Assembly: GCF_024198175.1 (NCBI RefSeq)
Contig: NZ_JAJVKV010000006.1
Span: 248,001 to 312,000 of the forward strand
Source of the DNA: Pyxidicoccus xibeiensis
Lineage (GTDB): Bacteria > Myxococcota > Myxococcia > Myxococcales > Myxococcaceae
Reading direction: 5' to 3'
Length of the DNA stretch: 64,000 bases
The notes under the pieces were generated by a model that did no database searches, was not told where the DNA came from, and worked only from the letters and a program-made list of their open reading frames with translations. Both the position numbers and the translations under genes were made by a program. Below, piece after piece: positions 43,396 to 51,750 of the stretch (within the stretch, counting starts at the first letter, position 1; every line of letters starts with the position of its first letter).

Positions 43396-44115
43396 TCAGG
43401 GCCCGGTGGACGGCACCACCGGCGGCGCGGGAGGCGCCGAGGGAGCGCCGCCCCCTTCGGGCACGCCCCAGCTCACCACCGGCCAGCCCCGCCTGCGGGC
43501 CTCGCGCTTCAGCCGGTGGTCCGGGTGCACGGCCACCGGCCGCCCCACCACCTCCATCACCGGCAGGTCCGAGTACGAGTCCGTGTAGAAGGCGCACTCC
43601 GACAGCGCCACGCCGGCCTCGCGCGCGTAGGCCTCCGCATGGGTGCGCTTGCCGGCGCCGAAGCAGATGGCGCCCAGCGGCCGGCCGGTGTGCCGGCCCT
43701 CGGCGTCCACCTCGAAGCGGTTGCACAGCACCGCGTCCAGCCGCAGCTCCTCCGCCACCAGCTCCGACAGGTAGCCCGACGAGGACGTGAGCAGCACCAG
43801 CCGGTCTCCCGCGCGGCGGTGCTCCTCCAGCGCCGCCCGCGCCCCCGGCCGGTAGAGGTGGCGCACCAGCTCCTCGTAGAAGCGCGCGGTGCGCTCCTGG
43901 ATGGGCCGCGCGGGCGAGCCCGCCAGCAGGGCGATGGCACGCGCCACCGCGTCCTGCATGGAGACGAAGCCCAGGTGGTAGCGCGCAATCCACAGGCTGG
44001 CGTGCAGCGCCTGCATGCGGGTGATGTGCCCCAGCTCCAGCTCGCGGCGGACCCACAGCGAGCCGGAGTTGGCGGCAATCAGCGTCTTGTCGAGGTCGAA
44101 GAAGGCGACGGCCAC
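43396..44115 (-). CDS. HAD-IB-family phosphatase (SerB-like)
   Basis: A 239-residue protein. Motif I is AFFDLDKTLIAANSG, motif II is LLTSSSGYL and motif IV is FYTDSYSDLPVMEVVG, with the Lys in GAGKRTHAEAY. This is the HAD-IB pattern shared by phosphoserine phosphatase and small lipid-phosphate or lysophospholipid-linked enzymes. The usual substrate of this subgroup is not certain. It starts 11 bases after the matrixin stop, so it may be the last gene of that operon. Confidence 0.85.
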   Translation of the reverse strand: MAVAFFDLDKTLIAANSGSLWVRRELELGHITRMQALHASLWIARYHLGFVSMQDAVARAIALLAGSPARPIQERTARFYEELVRHLYRPGARAALEEHRRAGDRLVLLTSSSGYLSELVAEELRLDAVLCNRFEVDAEGRHTGRPLGAICFGAGKRTHAEAYAREAGVALSECAFYTDSYSDLPVMEVVGRPVAVHPDHRLKREARRRGWPVVSWGVPEGGGAPSAPPAPPVVPSTGP

Positions 44116-44125
44116 GCCTGGACCT

Positions 44126-45091
44126 CTAATCCCGCCGGCCGGGCGCCGCAGCGCGCGCCGGACGTCTGCCTGCCCGCCGACAGCTCCTCGCGAGCGCCAG
44201 CGAGGCCAGCACCGCCGCCAGCGCCAGCGGCCCCGGCGCCGCCGCGCAGCCCGTGCCGCGGCCCTCCGCCTCCACCGCCAGGCCCGCGCCCACGCGCACG
44301 GCGCACTGGTTGGGCGGCAGTCCGCGCGGGTAGATGGCGCAGAAGCCCGCGGCCGTGCCCGGGTCGATGACGCGCTTGCGCGTCTCGCCCGGCGGCGCGG
44401 TGGCCTCCATGGTGGCCCCGGCGACGCTCACGTGGTCCAGCCCCACCACGTGGCCAATCTCGTGCGTCATGGTGTTCTCCAGGTCCGTGGCCACGCAGTC
44501 GGTGGACGGCGGGCCCTCGCACACCGGCGAGTCCACGGTGGTGAAGAGGAAGCCCACGCTGCCGCCCGGCATGGAGGCATTCAGCTCGATGTCCGAGTCC
44601 AGCACGCGCCCGTCCCGGAAGCTGAACGTGGACGTGGTGAGGCCAATCGTCGCGTCGCCGTGCTCCCAGCACCGGTAGGTGTTGCCACACGTCTCCTCGT
44701 CCCAGCACGCGTCCTCGACGGGCACCACGTCCAGGCACGACTGCTCGCGGAAGGTGACGACGTTGTAGTTGTTGTAGGGCAGCTCCTGGTCGTAGCCGAT
44801 GGCCACGGGCAGGCTCCAGTCCTCGCCCCGGAGGAAGCGGTAGTCGCTGCACGTGCCGGACAGGGCGCGCCAGGAATTGAACGACGCCTCGATGGCGGCC
44901 ACCTCGGAGTCGCCCGGCGTGCGCGAGCTGCCCGCCGCGTCCAGGTGGTAGACGAAGTCGCGCACCGGCCACGTGAGGCACCACGGCCGCCCGGGCACCC
45001 CGGTGCGCCGGTAGGGCTGGGGCTCCTCCTCCTGGGCCCGCGCGGGGGCGGCCGCGAGCAGCGCGGCCACGAGGACCAGGGCGGGCTTCAC
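44126..45091 (-). CDS. matrixin-type zinc protease with MYXO-CTERM-like tail (copy 1)
   Basis: A 321-residue exported protease. Signal peptide MKPALVLVAALLAAAPARA; zinc site HEIGHVVGLDH (H210, H214, H220; catalytic E211) with the Met-turn Met in ATME. Six or more Cys residues (CSDYR, ACWDEETCGNTYRCWE) suggest disulphides. The end reads GCAAAPGPLALAAVLASLALA followed by an Arg-rich tail: a cell-surface sorting signal of MYXO-CTERM type. The start overlaps the upstream paralogue's stop (ATGA). There is no pro-domain of useful length, so it may be active as made. Confidence 0.88.
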   Translation of the reverse strand: MKPALVLVAALLAAAPARAQEEEPQPYRRTGVPGRPWCLTWPVRDFVYHLDAAGSSRTPGDSEVAAIEASFNSWRALSGTCSDYRFLRGEDWSLPVAIGYDQELPYNNYNVVTFREQSCLDVVPVEDACWDEETCGNTYRCWEHGDATIGLTTSTFSFRDGRVLDSDIELNASMPGGSVGFLFTTVDSPVCEGPPSTDCVATDLENTMTHEIGHVVGLDHVSVAGATMEATAPPGETRKRVIDPGTAAGFCAIYPRGLPPNQCAVRVGAGLAVEAEGRGTGCAAAPGPLALAAVLASLALARSCRRAGRRPARAAAPGRRD

Positions 45092-45981
45092 TCGCGGCCC
45101 TCCTCACGGCGGCGGCGGCGCGCGAGCCACAGCGCCCAGGCGCCCAGCGCGGGCAGCACCGCGGCGGTGCCTCCGGCCGCGCAGCCTCCGGCCTTGGCGT
45201 GCGCCGGCAGCTCGTCCGTCATCACCGGGTGCAGGCACGCCTGGCTGGCGCGGCCCCGCGGGTACACCGCGCAGACGAAGTCGCGCGAGCCCGTGTCGAT
45301 GCTGCGCTTGGACACCTCGCCGGGCGGGGCGCTGGGGTTCATGGTGGAGCCCTGCGCGCGCGTGTGGTCCAGGCCGATGAAGTGGCCAATCTCGTGCGTG
45401 GCCGTGTTCTGCACGTCGGTGGCCACGCAGTTGGTCGTCACCGGCGGGAAGCAGGTGCCGCCATCCGCCGTGGTGAAGGCGAAGCGCGCCGCGTTGAAGG
45501 AGATGTCCGAGTCGTAGATGATGCCCGAGCGCTCGTCGTACGTGGTGAGGGTGATGGCGATGGTGTTGTCGTCATCCTCCCAGCAGTCGTACTCGTTGGC
45601 GCAGGTGTCCTCGTCCCAGCACGCGTCCTCCGCGGGCACCACCACGGAGCAGTCCCGGTCGCGGAAGAGCACCAGGTTGCGGTTGTCTCCCTCGCGCCGG
45701 TAGCCCACCTCGCGCTCGTTGACGAGCGGCCCCTCCACCAGCGCGAGGTTGCCGCACCCGGCGAAGATGTCCTGCCAGCTCTGGAACGAGCGGCGCATGG
45801 CCTCGAGCTCGGAGTCGCCGGGCGTCTCCGGGTTGCCGTAGGTGCTCTGGTGCCAGGTGACGCGCTCGGTGGTCCAGTAGAGGCACTGGGTCCGCGTGTC
45901 GCCCGAGTCGACGCGGCTGCGCACGTACGGGTCCGTCGGCTGGGCCAGCGCCAGGGCCACCACGAAGGGGGCGAGCGACAT
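45088..45981 (-). CDS. matrixin-type zinc protease with MYXO-CTERM-like tail (copy 2)
   Basis: A 297-residue paralogue of the next gene. It has a short signal peptide, HEIGHFIGLDH zinc site, STMNPSAPPGE Met-turn, and the same ACWDEDTCANEYDCWE cysteine cluster. The tail is GGCAAGGTAAVLPALGAWAL then RRRR. Both enzymes share the stretch before the catalytic site (CVATD...T-THEIGH), showing tandem duplication. ATG 45981 overlaps the preceding gene's TGA by one base; a GTG one codon upstream is also possible. Confidence 0.88.
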   Translation of the reverse strand: MSLAPFVVALALAQPTDPYVRSRVDSGDTRTQCLYWTTERVTWHQSTYGNPETPGDSELEAMRRSFQSWQDIFAGCGNLALVEGPLVNEREVGYRREGDNRNLVLFRDRDCSVVVPAEDACWDEDTCANEYDCWEDDDNTIAITLTTYDERSGIIYDSDISFNAARFAFTTADGGTCFPPVTTNCVATDVQNTATHEIGHFIGLDHTRAQGSTMNPSAPPGEVSKRSIDTGSRDFVCAVYPRGRASQACLHPVMTDELPAHAKAGGCAAGGTAAVLPALGAWALWLARRRRREEGRE

Positions 45982-46553
45982 CACGGCGTCTGCCCCTTGG
46001 GCGCGGCCCCGAGCGCGGCGCGCACGGCGGCCTTCAGCTCCACCAGCGACATCGGCTGCCGGGCGCTCTGGCTCGGCTTGCGGGTGACAGGGTCCAGCAG
46101 CAGCGCCTCCGAGGCCTCCGGCACCGCCAGCGCGGCCTTCCCGTCCTCGTCACGCCGCACCTGGTACTTGCCCTGGGCCATGGCGTGCACGCGGAAGGCG
46201 CGCGCGCCGCGCTTCTCCAGGAACACCACCACCTCCTCGCCCGGGGTGAAGGCCGCCAGGCCGTGCACCACCTGACCCACGTCCCCCACGCGCCCACCGG
46301 GCTGGGTGACGAGCACCGTGCCGCCCGGCTGGCCCTTGAGGGACTCGGTCACCTGGATTTCGACGTCGGTGACGATGCGCATCTTGTCGCCGCTCCAGCG
46401 GCTCTCCACCCGGCGCACGACGCCATGCACGACGGCGTCCGAGCCACGGGCCAGCCCGGACAGGTCCACCGCGAGCTGGGTGGTGGCGACCGCCGGCATT
46501 CCCCCCAGGAGGGCCGCCAGCAACAGCGTGCGAACTACCTGACGAATCGACAT
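45981..46553 (-). CDS. small exported protein preceding the matrixin pair
   Basis: A 190-residue protein with a signal peptide (MSIRQVVRTLLLAALLGGMPAVA). The body (VDLSGLARGSDAVVHGVVRRVESRW, then VEIQVTESLKGQPGGTVLVTQPGG and FTPGEEVVVFLEKRG) is beta-rich and resembles an OB-like or SdrD-type secreted domain found beside surface proteases. I do not recognise a named family. ATG 46553 has AGGGAG upstream. It overlaps the first matrixin gene and may be a chaperone, inhibitor or partner of the proteases. Confidence 0.75.
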   Translation of the reverse strand: MSIRQVVRTLLLAALLGGMPAVATTQLAVDLSGLARGSDAVVHGVVRRVESRWSGDKMRIVTDVEIQVTESLKGQPGGTVLVTQPGGRVGDVGQVVHGLAAFTPGEEVVVFLEKRGARAFRVHAMAQGKYQVRRDEDGKAALAVPEASEALLLDPVTRKPSQSARQPMSLVELKAAVRAALGAAPKGQTP

Positions 46554-46667
46554 ACGCGTTCTCCCTGGCGTCAGCTTACCCCAGCGGCCCAGTCCGTGGC
46601 CTACCGTGCCACGAATGCCCGTCCCGCGTTGACCCCCTACCCTCTCCCTGCTAATCCGCGCGCCCGT

Positions 46668-48107
46668 ATGCCTCCTGTCCCTCGCGTCCGCTTCGCTCCC
46701 TCGCCCACCGGCTACCTCCACATCGGCGGGGCTCGCACCGCGCTGATGAACTTCCTCCAGGCCCGGCGCCAGGGAGGCACCTTCATCCTGCGGATGGAGG
46801 ACACGGACCAGAAGCGCTCCACGCCCGAGTCGGTGCAGGCCATCCTGGACGCCCTCAACTGGCTGGACATCGACTGGGACGAGGGCCCCGGCAAGGAGGG
46901 CCCCCACGCGCCCTACTTCCAGACGCAGCGGCTGCATACCTACCGGGAGCACGCGGACCGGCTGCTCGCCGAGGGCCACGCCTACCGCTGCTACTGCACC
47001 CGCGAGGAGCTGGGCGAGCAGCGCACGGCCGCCAAGGCCGAGGAGGGCGGCTTCAAGTACCCGGGCACCTGCCGCGAGCTGAAGGGGCCGCCCCCGGGCA
47101 AGCGCGCCGAGGACGCCGTCATCCGCTTCAAGATGCCCTCGGGCGAGGGCACCGCCTCGTTCGACGACAAGGCGCTGGGCACCATCAGCAAGCCGTACTC
47201 GGACCTGGATGACTGGGTGATGCTGCGCGCGGACGGCATCCCCCTCTACAACTTCGGCTGCGTCATCGACGACCACCTGATGGACATCACCCTGGTCGCG
47301 CGCGGCCAGGAGCACGTCAACTCCACCTTCCCGCAGCTCATGCTCTACAAGGCGCTGGGCTGGCAGCCGCCGGACTTCGCCCACCTGCCGCTCATCCTCG
47401 CGCCGGACCGCAAGAAGCTCTCCAAGCGGCTGCACCCCGAGGCGGACGTGATGCGGCACAAGGCCGACGGCATCCTCCCGGAGGCGCTGCTCAACTACAT
47501 CATCCGGCTGGGCTGGAGCCACGGCAACGACGAGGTCATCTCCCGCCAGCAGATGCTGGAGTGGTTCGACTTCACCGGCGTGGGCTCCACCTCCGGCATC
47601 TGGGACAAGACCAAGCTGCTGTGGCTCAACCAGCAGTGGATGAAGCTCTTGCCGGAGGCCACCATCGTCGAGCGGCTGCTCCCGTTCCTGGAGGCCAAGG
47701 GCGTCCAGGCCAAGGGGGACGCGCGCCTGGAGCCGCTGGTGCGCGCGCTGCGCGAGCGCTCCAACACGCTGGAGGAGATGGCCGCCACCGCGGCCAACGT
47801 CTACTTCCGCTCCGGCATCACCCTGGACGAGAAGGCCGCCGCCAAGCACCTCACCGGGGACTCCCTCAAGGTGCTGCGCCAGGCGCGCGAGGCGCTCGCC
47901 GCCCTCCCCGACTGGACGGTGGAGGTGCTGGACGGCGTGGTGAAGACGGTGAGCGAGGCCGCCAGCGTGGGCATGGGCAAGGTGGCCCAGCCCATCCGCG
48001 TGGCCGTCACCGGCAACACCACCAGCCCCGGCATCGGCGAGACGCTGCTGCTGGTGGGCCGCGACGAGGCCCTGCGCCGCATCGACGCGGCGCTCGCCCG
48101 CGGTTGA
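46668..48107 (+). CDS. gltX: glutamyl-tRNA synthetase
   Basis: A 479-residue class I synthetase that charges tRNA-Glu. RFAPSPTGYLHIGGARTALMNFL carries the HIGH-type motif and DRKKLSKRLHPEADVM the KMSKS-type motif. The C-terminal helical anticodon-binding part is complete. The start is ATG 46668, giving MPPVPRVRFAPSPTG. TTGACC at 46629-46634 is a possible -35 element without a good -10. Genes for tRNA-Gln and tRNA-Glu lie 530-710 bases downstream. I cannot tell from sequence whether it is discriminating. Confidence 0.96.
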   Translation: MPPVPRVRFAPSPTGYLHIGGARTALMNFLQARRQGGTFILRMEDTDQKRSTPESVQAILDALNWLDIDWDEGPGKEGPHAPYFQTQRLHTYREHADRLLAEGHAYRCYCTREELGEQRTAAKAEEGGFKYPGTCRELKGPPPGKRAEDAVIRFKMPSGEGTASFDDKALGTISKPYSDLDDWVMLRADGIPLYNFGCVIDDHLMDITLVARGQEHVNSTFPQLMLYKALGWQPPDFAHLPLILAPDRKKLSKRLHPEADVMRHKADGILPEALLNYIIRLGWSHGNDEVISRQQMLEWFDFTGVGSTSGIWDKTKLLWLNQQWMKLLPEATIVERLLPFLEAKGVQAKGDARLEPLVRALRERSNTLEEMAATAANVYFRSGITLDEKAAAKHLTGDSLKVLRQAREALAALPDWTVEVLDGVVKTVSEAASVGMGKVAQPIRVAVTGNTTSPGIGETLLLVGRDEALRRIDAALARG

Positions 48108-48164
48108 ACGTCAGGCCGAGGAAGCGGTGGACGTCAGAGGATGCGGAACCTATCTTGCGGACCC

Positions 48165-48575
48165 ATGATGCCTGCCCTTGACACCCTGAAAGCCCATTTC
48201 TATAAGGCGCGCCCGCTCGGGGCGGTGCTGGTGGCCCTCTGGGTGTCGGTGGCGGGCGCCGAGGTGGTCAGCGGCGCGCAGCTCCCGGACGGCTCGCAGA
48301 AGGTCGGCGAGAACCGCTACCGGGCGCCACGCGACTTCGAGGCGACGCTCGAGTACTACCGGGCGGTGTATTCGACGTCGAACTTCCCTCGCCGGCAGAT
48401 CGTCAACCAGCCGGGCGTCAAGGCAGTCCACATCGTCAATCCCTCGGGGAAGAACTTCGCGGGCTTGAACATTTACGAGGCGAACGACGAGGTTCGTATC
48501 TACATCGTCCCGACCCAGCAGGCTGCCAAGCCCGCCAAGAAGCCGGAGACGACGAAGCCCGGTAGGAAGAAGTAG
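48165..48575 (+). CDS. small exported protein of unknown function
   Basis: A 136-residue protein. The N-terminus MMPALDTLKAHFYKARPLGAVLVALWVSVAGA is a long signal peptide or anchor. The mature part (GSQKVGENRYRAPRDFEATLEYYRAVY, and VKAVHIVNPSGKNFAGLNIYE) is a compact alpha/beta segment, followed by a Lys/Pro-rich tail (KKPETTKPGRKK) that could touch the membrane or the wall. I do not recognise the family. ATG 48165 is chosen; ATG 48141 is in frame. Confidence 0.65.
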   Translation: MMPALDTLKAHFYKARPLGAVLVALWVSVAGAEVVSGAQLPDGSQKVGENRYRAPRDFEATLEYYRAVYSTSNFPRRQIVNQPGVKAVHIVNPSGKNFAGLNIYEANDEVRIYIVPTQQAAKPAKKPETTKPGRKK

Positions 48576-48591
48576 ACAGGGCGCGAAGTTG

Positions 48592-48620
48592 TTGCAGTCC
48601 CAGAGCAGTGTTGGTAGAGA
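48592..48620 (+). promoter_or_regulatory. candidate promoter of the tRNA-Gln gene
   Basis: TTGCAG (48592-48597), 17 bases, TAGAGA (48615-48620). Transcription would begin about 7-8 bases before the mature tRNA. The spacing and TTG/TAG pattern match the element before the next tRNA. Confidence 0.45.
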
Positions 48621-48634
48621 AGCGCCGCAGTTCT

Positions 48635-48705
48635 TGGGGAATCGTCTAACGGCAGGACAGCAGACTCTGACTCTGCTTATCTAGGTTCGAATCCTAGTTC
48701 CCCAG
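48635..48705 (+). tRNA. tRNA-Gln (CTG anticodon)
   Basis: A cloverleaf is visible: acceptor TGGGGAA pairs with TTCCCCA, the anticodon arm is GCAGA-CTCTGAC-TCTGC with CTG as anticodon, and the T arm contains GGTTCGAATCC. The discriminator base is G. CCA is not encoded. Confidence 0.93.
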
Positions 48706-48751
48706 CTCGCAGCAACCGGCGGTCCGAAGCAACCAGCTGTTGAATAGAGGG

Positions 48752-48780
48752 TTGACGAGGGCGGACGGAAAATGTAGGAA
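48752..48780 (+). promoter_or_regulatory. candidate promoter of the tRNA-Glu gene
   Basis: TTGACG (48752-48757), 17 bases, TAGGAA (48775-48780), giving a leader of about 28 bases before the tRNA. It sits in the spacer between the two tRNA genes. Confidence 0.45.
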
Positions 48781-48814
48781 GCACCGGCAGTTAGCAGCGG
48801 TTGAAACAACGACT

Positions 48815-48886
48815 GGCCCTGTCGTCTAGTGGTTAGGACGGAGCCCTCTCACGGCTCAAACTCGGGTTCGAATCCCGGCAGGGTCA
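48815..48886 (+). tRNA. tRNA-Glu (CTC anticodon)
   Basis: Acceptor GGCCCTG pairs with CAGGGTC (one G-T). The anticodon arm is GAGCC-CTCTCAC-GGCTC with CTC as anticodon, and the T arm contains GGGTTCGAATCCC. CCA is not encoded. Confidence 0.93.
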
Positions 48887-48894
48887 CTCTGAGA

Positions 48895-48925
48895 CGCCCA
48901 CCTTCTGAAAAGAAGGTGGGCGTTT
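48895..48925 (+). terminator. strong intrinsic terminator after tRNA-Glu
   Basis: A perfect 12-bp stem (CGCCCACCTTCT with AGAAGGTGGGCG) and a GAAA loop are followed by TTTCGCTTT. It starts 8 bases after the tRNA and also separates it from the convergent response-regulator gene. Confidence 0.85.
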
Positions 48926-48989
48926 CGCTTTGCGGGCCACGGGCGGCGAGCCACGCGCCTGCCCCTGTCTGGCCATGGCGCGCGGCCGC

Positions 48990-49961
48990 TCAGGCGTGGC
49001 GCGTGGGGATGCTCTGACGGAAGGCGGAGAGCGCGGCGGCGAGCCGGTCCTGCGCCCGCTCGACGCCCCGGCGGAGCAGCAGCATGCGCACCTTCTCCGG
49101 CAGCGCGCTGGCGCCCTGGGTGCTGCCGAAGCCCACCAGGTCCATGCGCAGCGTAATCGCCTCCAGCAGGTCTCCCAGGTCCGCCTGGGGGCTGGCCAGC
49201 AGCAGCACGTCCGGAGGCCGGCGCTGGAGCCGCTCGGCCAGGGTGCGCCACTGCGGGTCTCCCGTCTCGACGATGACGACGTCCACGCCCTCGAGCTCCG
49301 TGGCGTAGGGCGCCAGCTCCAGCGTCTCGAAGCCGTGCTCGCGCAGCACCGCGACGGCTTCCGCGCTGCCCACCACCGCCACCCGGCCATTGAGGCCCAG
49401 GCGCACGGCCTCCTCGTAGACGCGCAGCTCCACTTCCAGCGCCTCGTGGGCGGGCTCGGGGGCGTCCAGGCCGGAGGCCAGCAGCTCGGCCGCCTCGCGG
49501 GCCACCTCTCGGGACTGCTGGCGCGTGCGCACGCCCGACTCGCGGCGCTCCAGCGCGGCGCGCACCTTGGCGCGCAGCACGCGCAGGTCATCGAAGGGCT
49601 TGAGGATGTAGTCGCTGGCGCCGGCCGCGAAGGCCGCGACGACGGACTCGGAGCTGGCGTAGGCGGTAATCATCACCGCCTCCAGCGAGGGCTGCAGCCG
49701 CCGGGCCTCGGCGATGAGCTCCACGCCGCCGATGCCGGGCAGGTTCTTGTCCGTCACCAGGACGTCGAAGCGCTGCTCGGCCAGCAGCGGCAGCGCCTCC
49801 TCGGCGCTCTGGGCCAGCGTCACCGCCAGGTCGGGCTCGCGCTCCAGCAGGCGGGCGCAGATGTCCAGGACGACGGGCTCGTCATCCACCACCAGCACCG
49901 TCGAGGCGAGCGTTCCCCCCTCCCCACCGTCGCCATCCCCGGTCTCGAACGGGAGATCCAT
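48990..49961 (-). CDS. response regulator with C-terminal degenerate receiver-like domain
   Basis: A 323-residue protein. The N-terminal receiver (about 20-135) is complete: VLVVDDEPVVLDIC, VLVTDKNLPGIGG (phospho-Asp), VMITAYASSES and YILKPFDDLRV. A helical linker (140-185) leads to VAVVGSAEAVAVLREHGFET and VDVVIVETGDPQWRTLAERL, which looks like a second, Asp-poor receiver or Rossmann-type fold (about 190-285). No DNA-binding domain is visible, so output is probably by protein contact. Confidence 0.8.
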   Translation of the reverse strand: MDLPFETGDGDGGEGGTLASTVLVVDDEPVVLDICARLLEREPDLAVTLAQSAEEALPLLAEQRFDVLVTDKNLPGIGGVELIAEARRLQPSLEAVMITAYASSESVVAAFAAGASDYILKPFDDLRVLRAKVRAALERRESGVRTRQQSREVAREAAELLASGLDAPEPAHEALEVELRVYEEAVRLGLNGRVAVVGSAEAVAVLREHGFETLELAPYATELEGVDVVIVETGDPQWRTLAERLQRRPPDVLLLASPQADLGDLLEAITLRMDLVGFGSTQGASALPEKVRMLLLRRGVERAQDRLAAALSAFRQSIPTRHA

Positions 49962-50018
49962 GCCGCCCAGATTCGCACAGCTTCTGTCCGACTTCGAGGC
50001 TCGCCTGCCGGGGCCGCT

Positions 50019-50621
50019 ATGCTACCGGCCGTGGCGAGCTTCGAGGACGCACTCCAAGACAACCGGGTCCCCGGGCGGCTGGGCGACGTGAGGCTGCGGT
50101 ACGACGGCGGCCGCCTGGTGGGCGAGTCCCTGCCGCCGCCCTGGGGCCCGCGGATGGTGCCGGGGCTGTGCGTGGGAGTAGCACTGGGCTGTGCGGCGGG
50201 CGCGGCCGTGCTGGTGGGCCTGGAGGGCGGCACGGTGCCGGCCACCGCCACGGCGCTCGTGGTGGTGGGGGCGTTCCTGGTGGGCATGGCCCTGTGGCTG
50301 GAGTCGCGGCTGGGGCGCCGGCGCTTCGTGCTGCACTTCCGCTCGGAGTCGCTGCGGCTGGAGCGGCTGGCCTGGGCGCCCGGCGCCACCCGGGCGGAGC
50401 TGGTGCCCTTCAACGCGGTGCGCGCCGTGCACATGGTGGAGCGCCCCGGCCCGCGCTACGCGCTGGTGGTGGAGTATGCGCGGGAGGAGCAGGCGCAGGC
50501 CCTGCAGCGCGCCGTGCTGGTGGAGGGCGTGCGTCCCTCCGAGACACAGACGCTGCACCGCGTGTGGCGCATGCTGAGCAACGCCTTCGGGCTCAGGGGT
50601 GCTGGGCTCGCCGGAGGGTGA
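50019..50621 (+). CDS. small membrane protein with two transmembrane segments
   Basis: A 200-residue protein. A short cytoplasmic head is followed by two adjacent membrane helices at about 48-95 (GLCVGVALGCAAGAAVLVGL and TALVVVGAFLVGMALWL). A soluble C-terminal domain of about 100 residues follows (RFVLHFRSESLRLERLAW, FNAVRAVHMVERPGPRYALVVEY), which looks like a PH-like barrel. Its 3' end overlaps the convergent kinase gene by 29 bases. GTG 50031 is an alternative start. Function is unknown. Confidence 0.75.
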   Translation: MLPAVASFEDALQDNRVPGRLGDVRLRYDGGRLVGESLPPPWGPRMVPGLCVGVALGCAAGAAVLVGLEGGTVPATATALVVVGAFLVGMALWLESRLGRRRFVLHFRSESLRLERLAWAPGATRAELVPFNAVRAVHMVERPGPRYALVVEYAREEQAQALQRAVLVEGVRPSETQTLHRVWRMLSNAFGLRGAGLAGG

Positions 50622-51750
50622 TTTCGATTTCGGTGCCCTCGCCCGGCGTGGAGGACAGGCGCAGGTTGCCGCCCGCCTGCGTCACCAGTTCCTTGCAGAT
50701 GGACAGCCCCAGCCCCGTGCCGATGCCCACCGGCTTGGTGGTGAAGAGCGGCTGGAAGACGCGCTCCTGCAGCTCCAGGGGGATGCCGCAGCCGTTGTCC
50801 GCCACGGTGAGCACCACGTCCTCGGGACGCACGGACCAGCGCACCTCGATGCGGCCGGGCCGGCCCGTGCCACCCATGGCCTGCGACGCGTTGACGATGA
50901 GGTTGAGCACCACCTGGCACAGCTTCACCGGTCCGAAGGTGACGCGCACCGGGTCGCCGTTGCTCGTCAGCCGCGCCCTGTCGCGCACCTCGGCGCGCGC
51001 CAGCTTCACCGCGAAGGATACGACTTCCGCCACGTCCGCCGTGGCCTCGTGGTCCTCGCCACGCGCCTGCGCGCGCAGGCCCAGCGCCACCTGCCGCAGG
51101 TGCTCGGCGCCGTCTGACAGGTCCTTGATGAGCGCGGGCAGGTCCTCCACCGTCTCCGCCACCTCGGAGTTCGGGTCCGCCGGCAGGTGCCGCGACACGT
51201 ACTGGATGACGCTGGCGAGGTCTCGCTGCAGCGACACCACGTTCTGCGAGAGGTAGCCCACCGGCCCCATCAGCTCGTGGGCGATGCCCGCCGTCACCTG
51301 CCCCAGCGTGGCCAGACGCTCGGACTTGAGCATCCGTCCTTCCACCTCGCGGATGCGCAGCTCCAGCCGCGCAATCTTCAGCGCGTCGTCCAGCGCCGCC
51401 TGCAGCTCCGAGCGGTCCCACGGCTTGACGAAGTACCGCGTCACCTGGCCGCGGTTGACGGCGTCGATGACCGCCTGCATGTCCGCGTACGCCGTGACGA
51501 GCATGCGCTTGGCGTCGGGAGCAATCGAGCGCGCACGCTCCAGCAGCTCCACGCCCGTCATCCCCGGCATGCGCTGGTCGGAGAGGATGACGCCAATCTC
51601 CCCCTTGCGCTGCTCCAGCAGCGCCAGCGCCTCGCTCGGAGAGGAGCTGCGGAAGATGCGGAAGCGCTGCCCGAAGTTCGCGTCGAAGACCCGCAGGTTC
51701 AGGGCGTCGTCATCGACGTAGAGCACCGCGGGGAGTTCAGACGGGTTCAT
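50593..51750 (-). CDS. receiver-histidine kinase hybrid, receiver first
   Basis: A 385-residue protein. The N-terminal receiver (VLYVDDDALNLRVF, VILSDQRMPGMTG, MLVTAYADMQAV, YFVKPWDRSEL) precedes a dimerisation box GQVTAGIAHELMGPVGYLSQ. The ATPase domain has NLIVNASQAMGG, ADNGCGIPLE and GTGLGLSICKEL. The receiver may control the kinase allosterically. Next to the phospho-His, the usual HEINNP is HELMGP, a small departure. AGGAGGAGCGTC precedes ATG 51750, an ideal ribosome-binding site. It is probably expressed from the 255-base gap 51751-52005, where no clear promoter or other gene is seen. Confidence 0.92.
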   Translation of the reverse strand: MNPSELPAVLYVDDDALNLRVFDANFGQRFRIFRSSSPSEALALLEQRKGEIGVILSDQRMPGMTGVELLERARSIAPDAKRMLVTAYADMQAVIDAVNRGQVTRYFVKPWDRSELQAALDDALKIARLELRIREVEGRMLKSERLATLGQVTAGIAHELMGPVGYLSQNVVSLQRDLASVIQYVSRHLPADPNSEVAETVEDLPALIKDLSDGAEHLRQVALGLRAQARGEDHEATADVAEVVSFAVKLARAEVRDRARLTSNGDPVRVTFGPVKLCQVVLNLIVNASQAMGGTGRPGRIEVRWSVRPEDVVLTVADNGCGIPLELQERVFQPLFTTKPVGIGTGLGLSICKELVTQAGGNLRLSSTPGEGTEIEITLRRAQHP

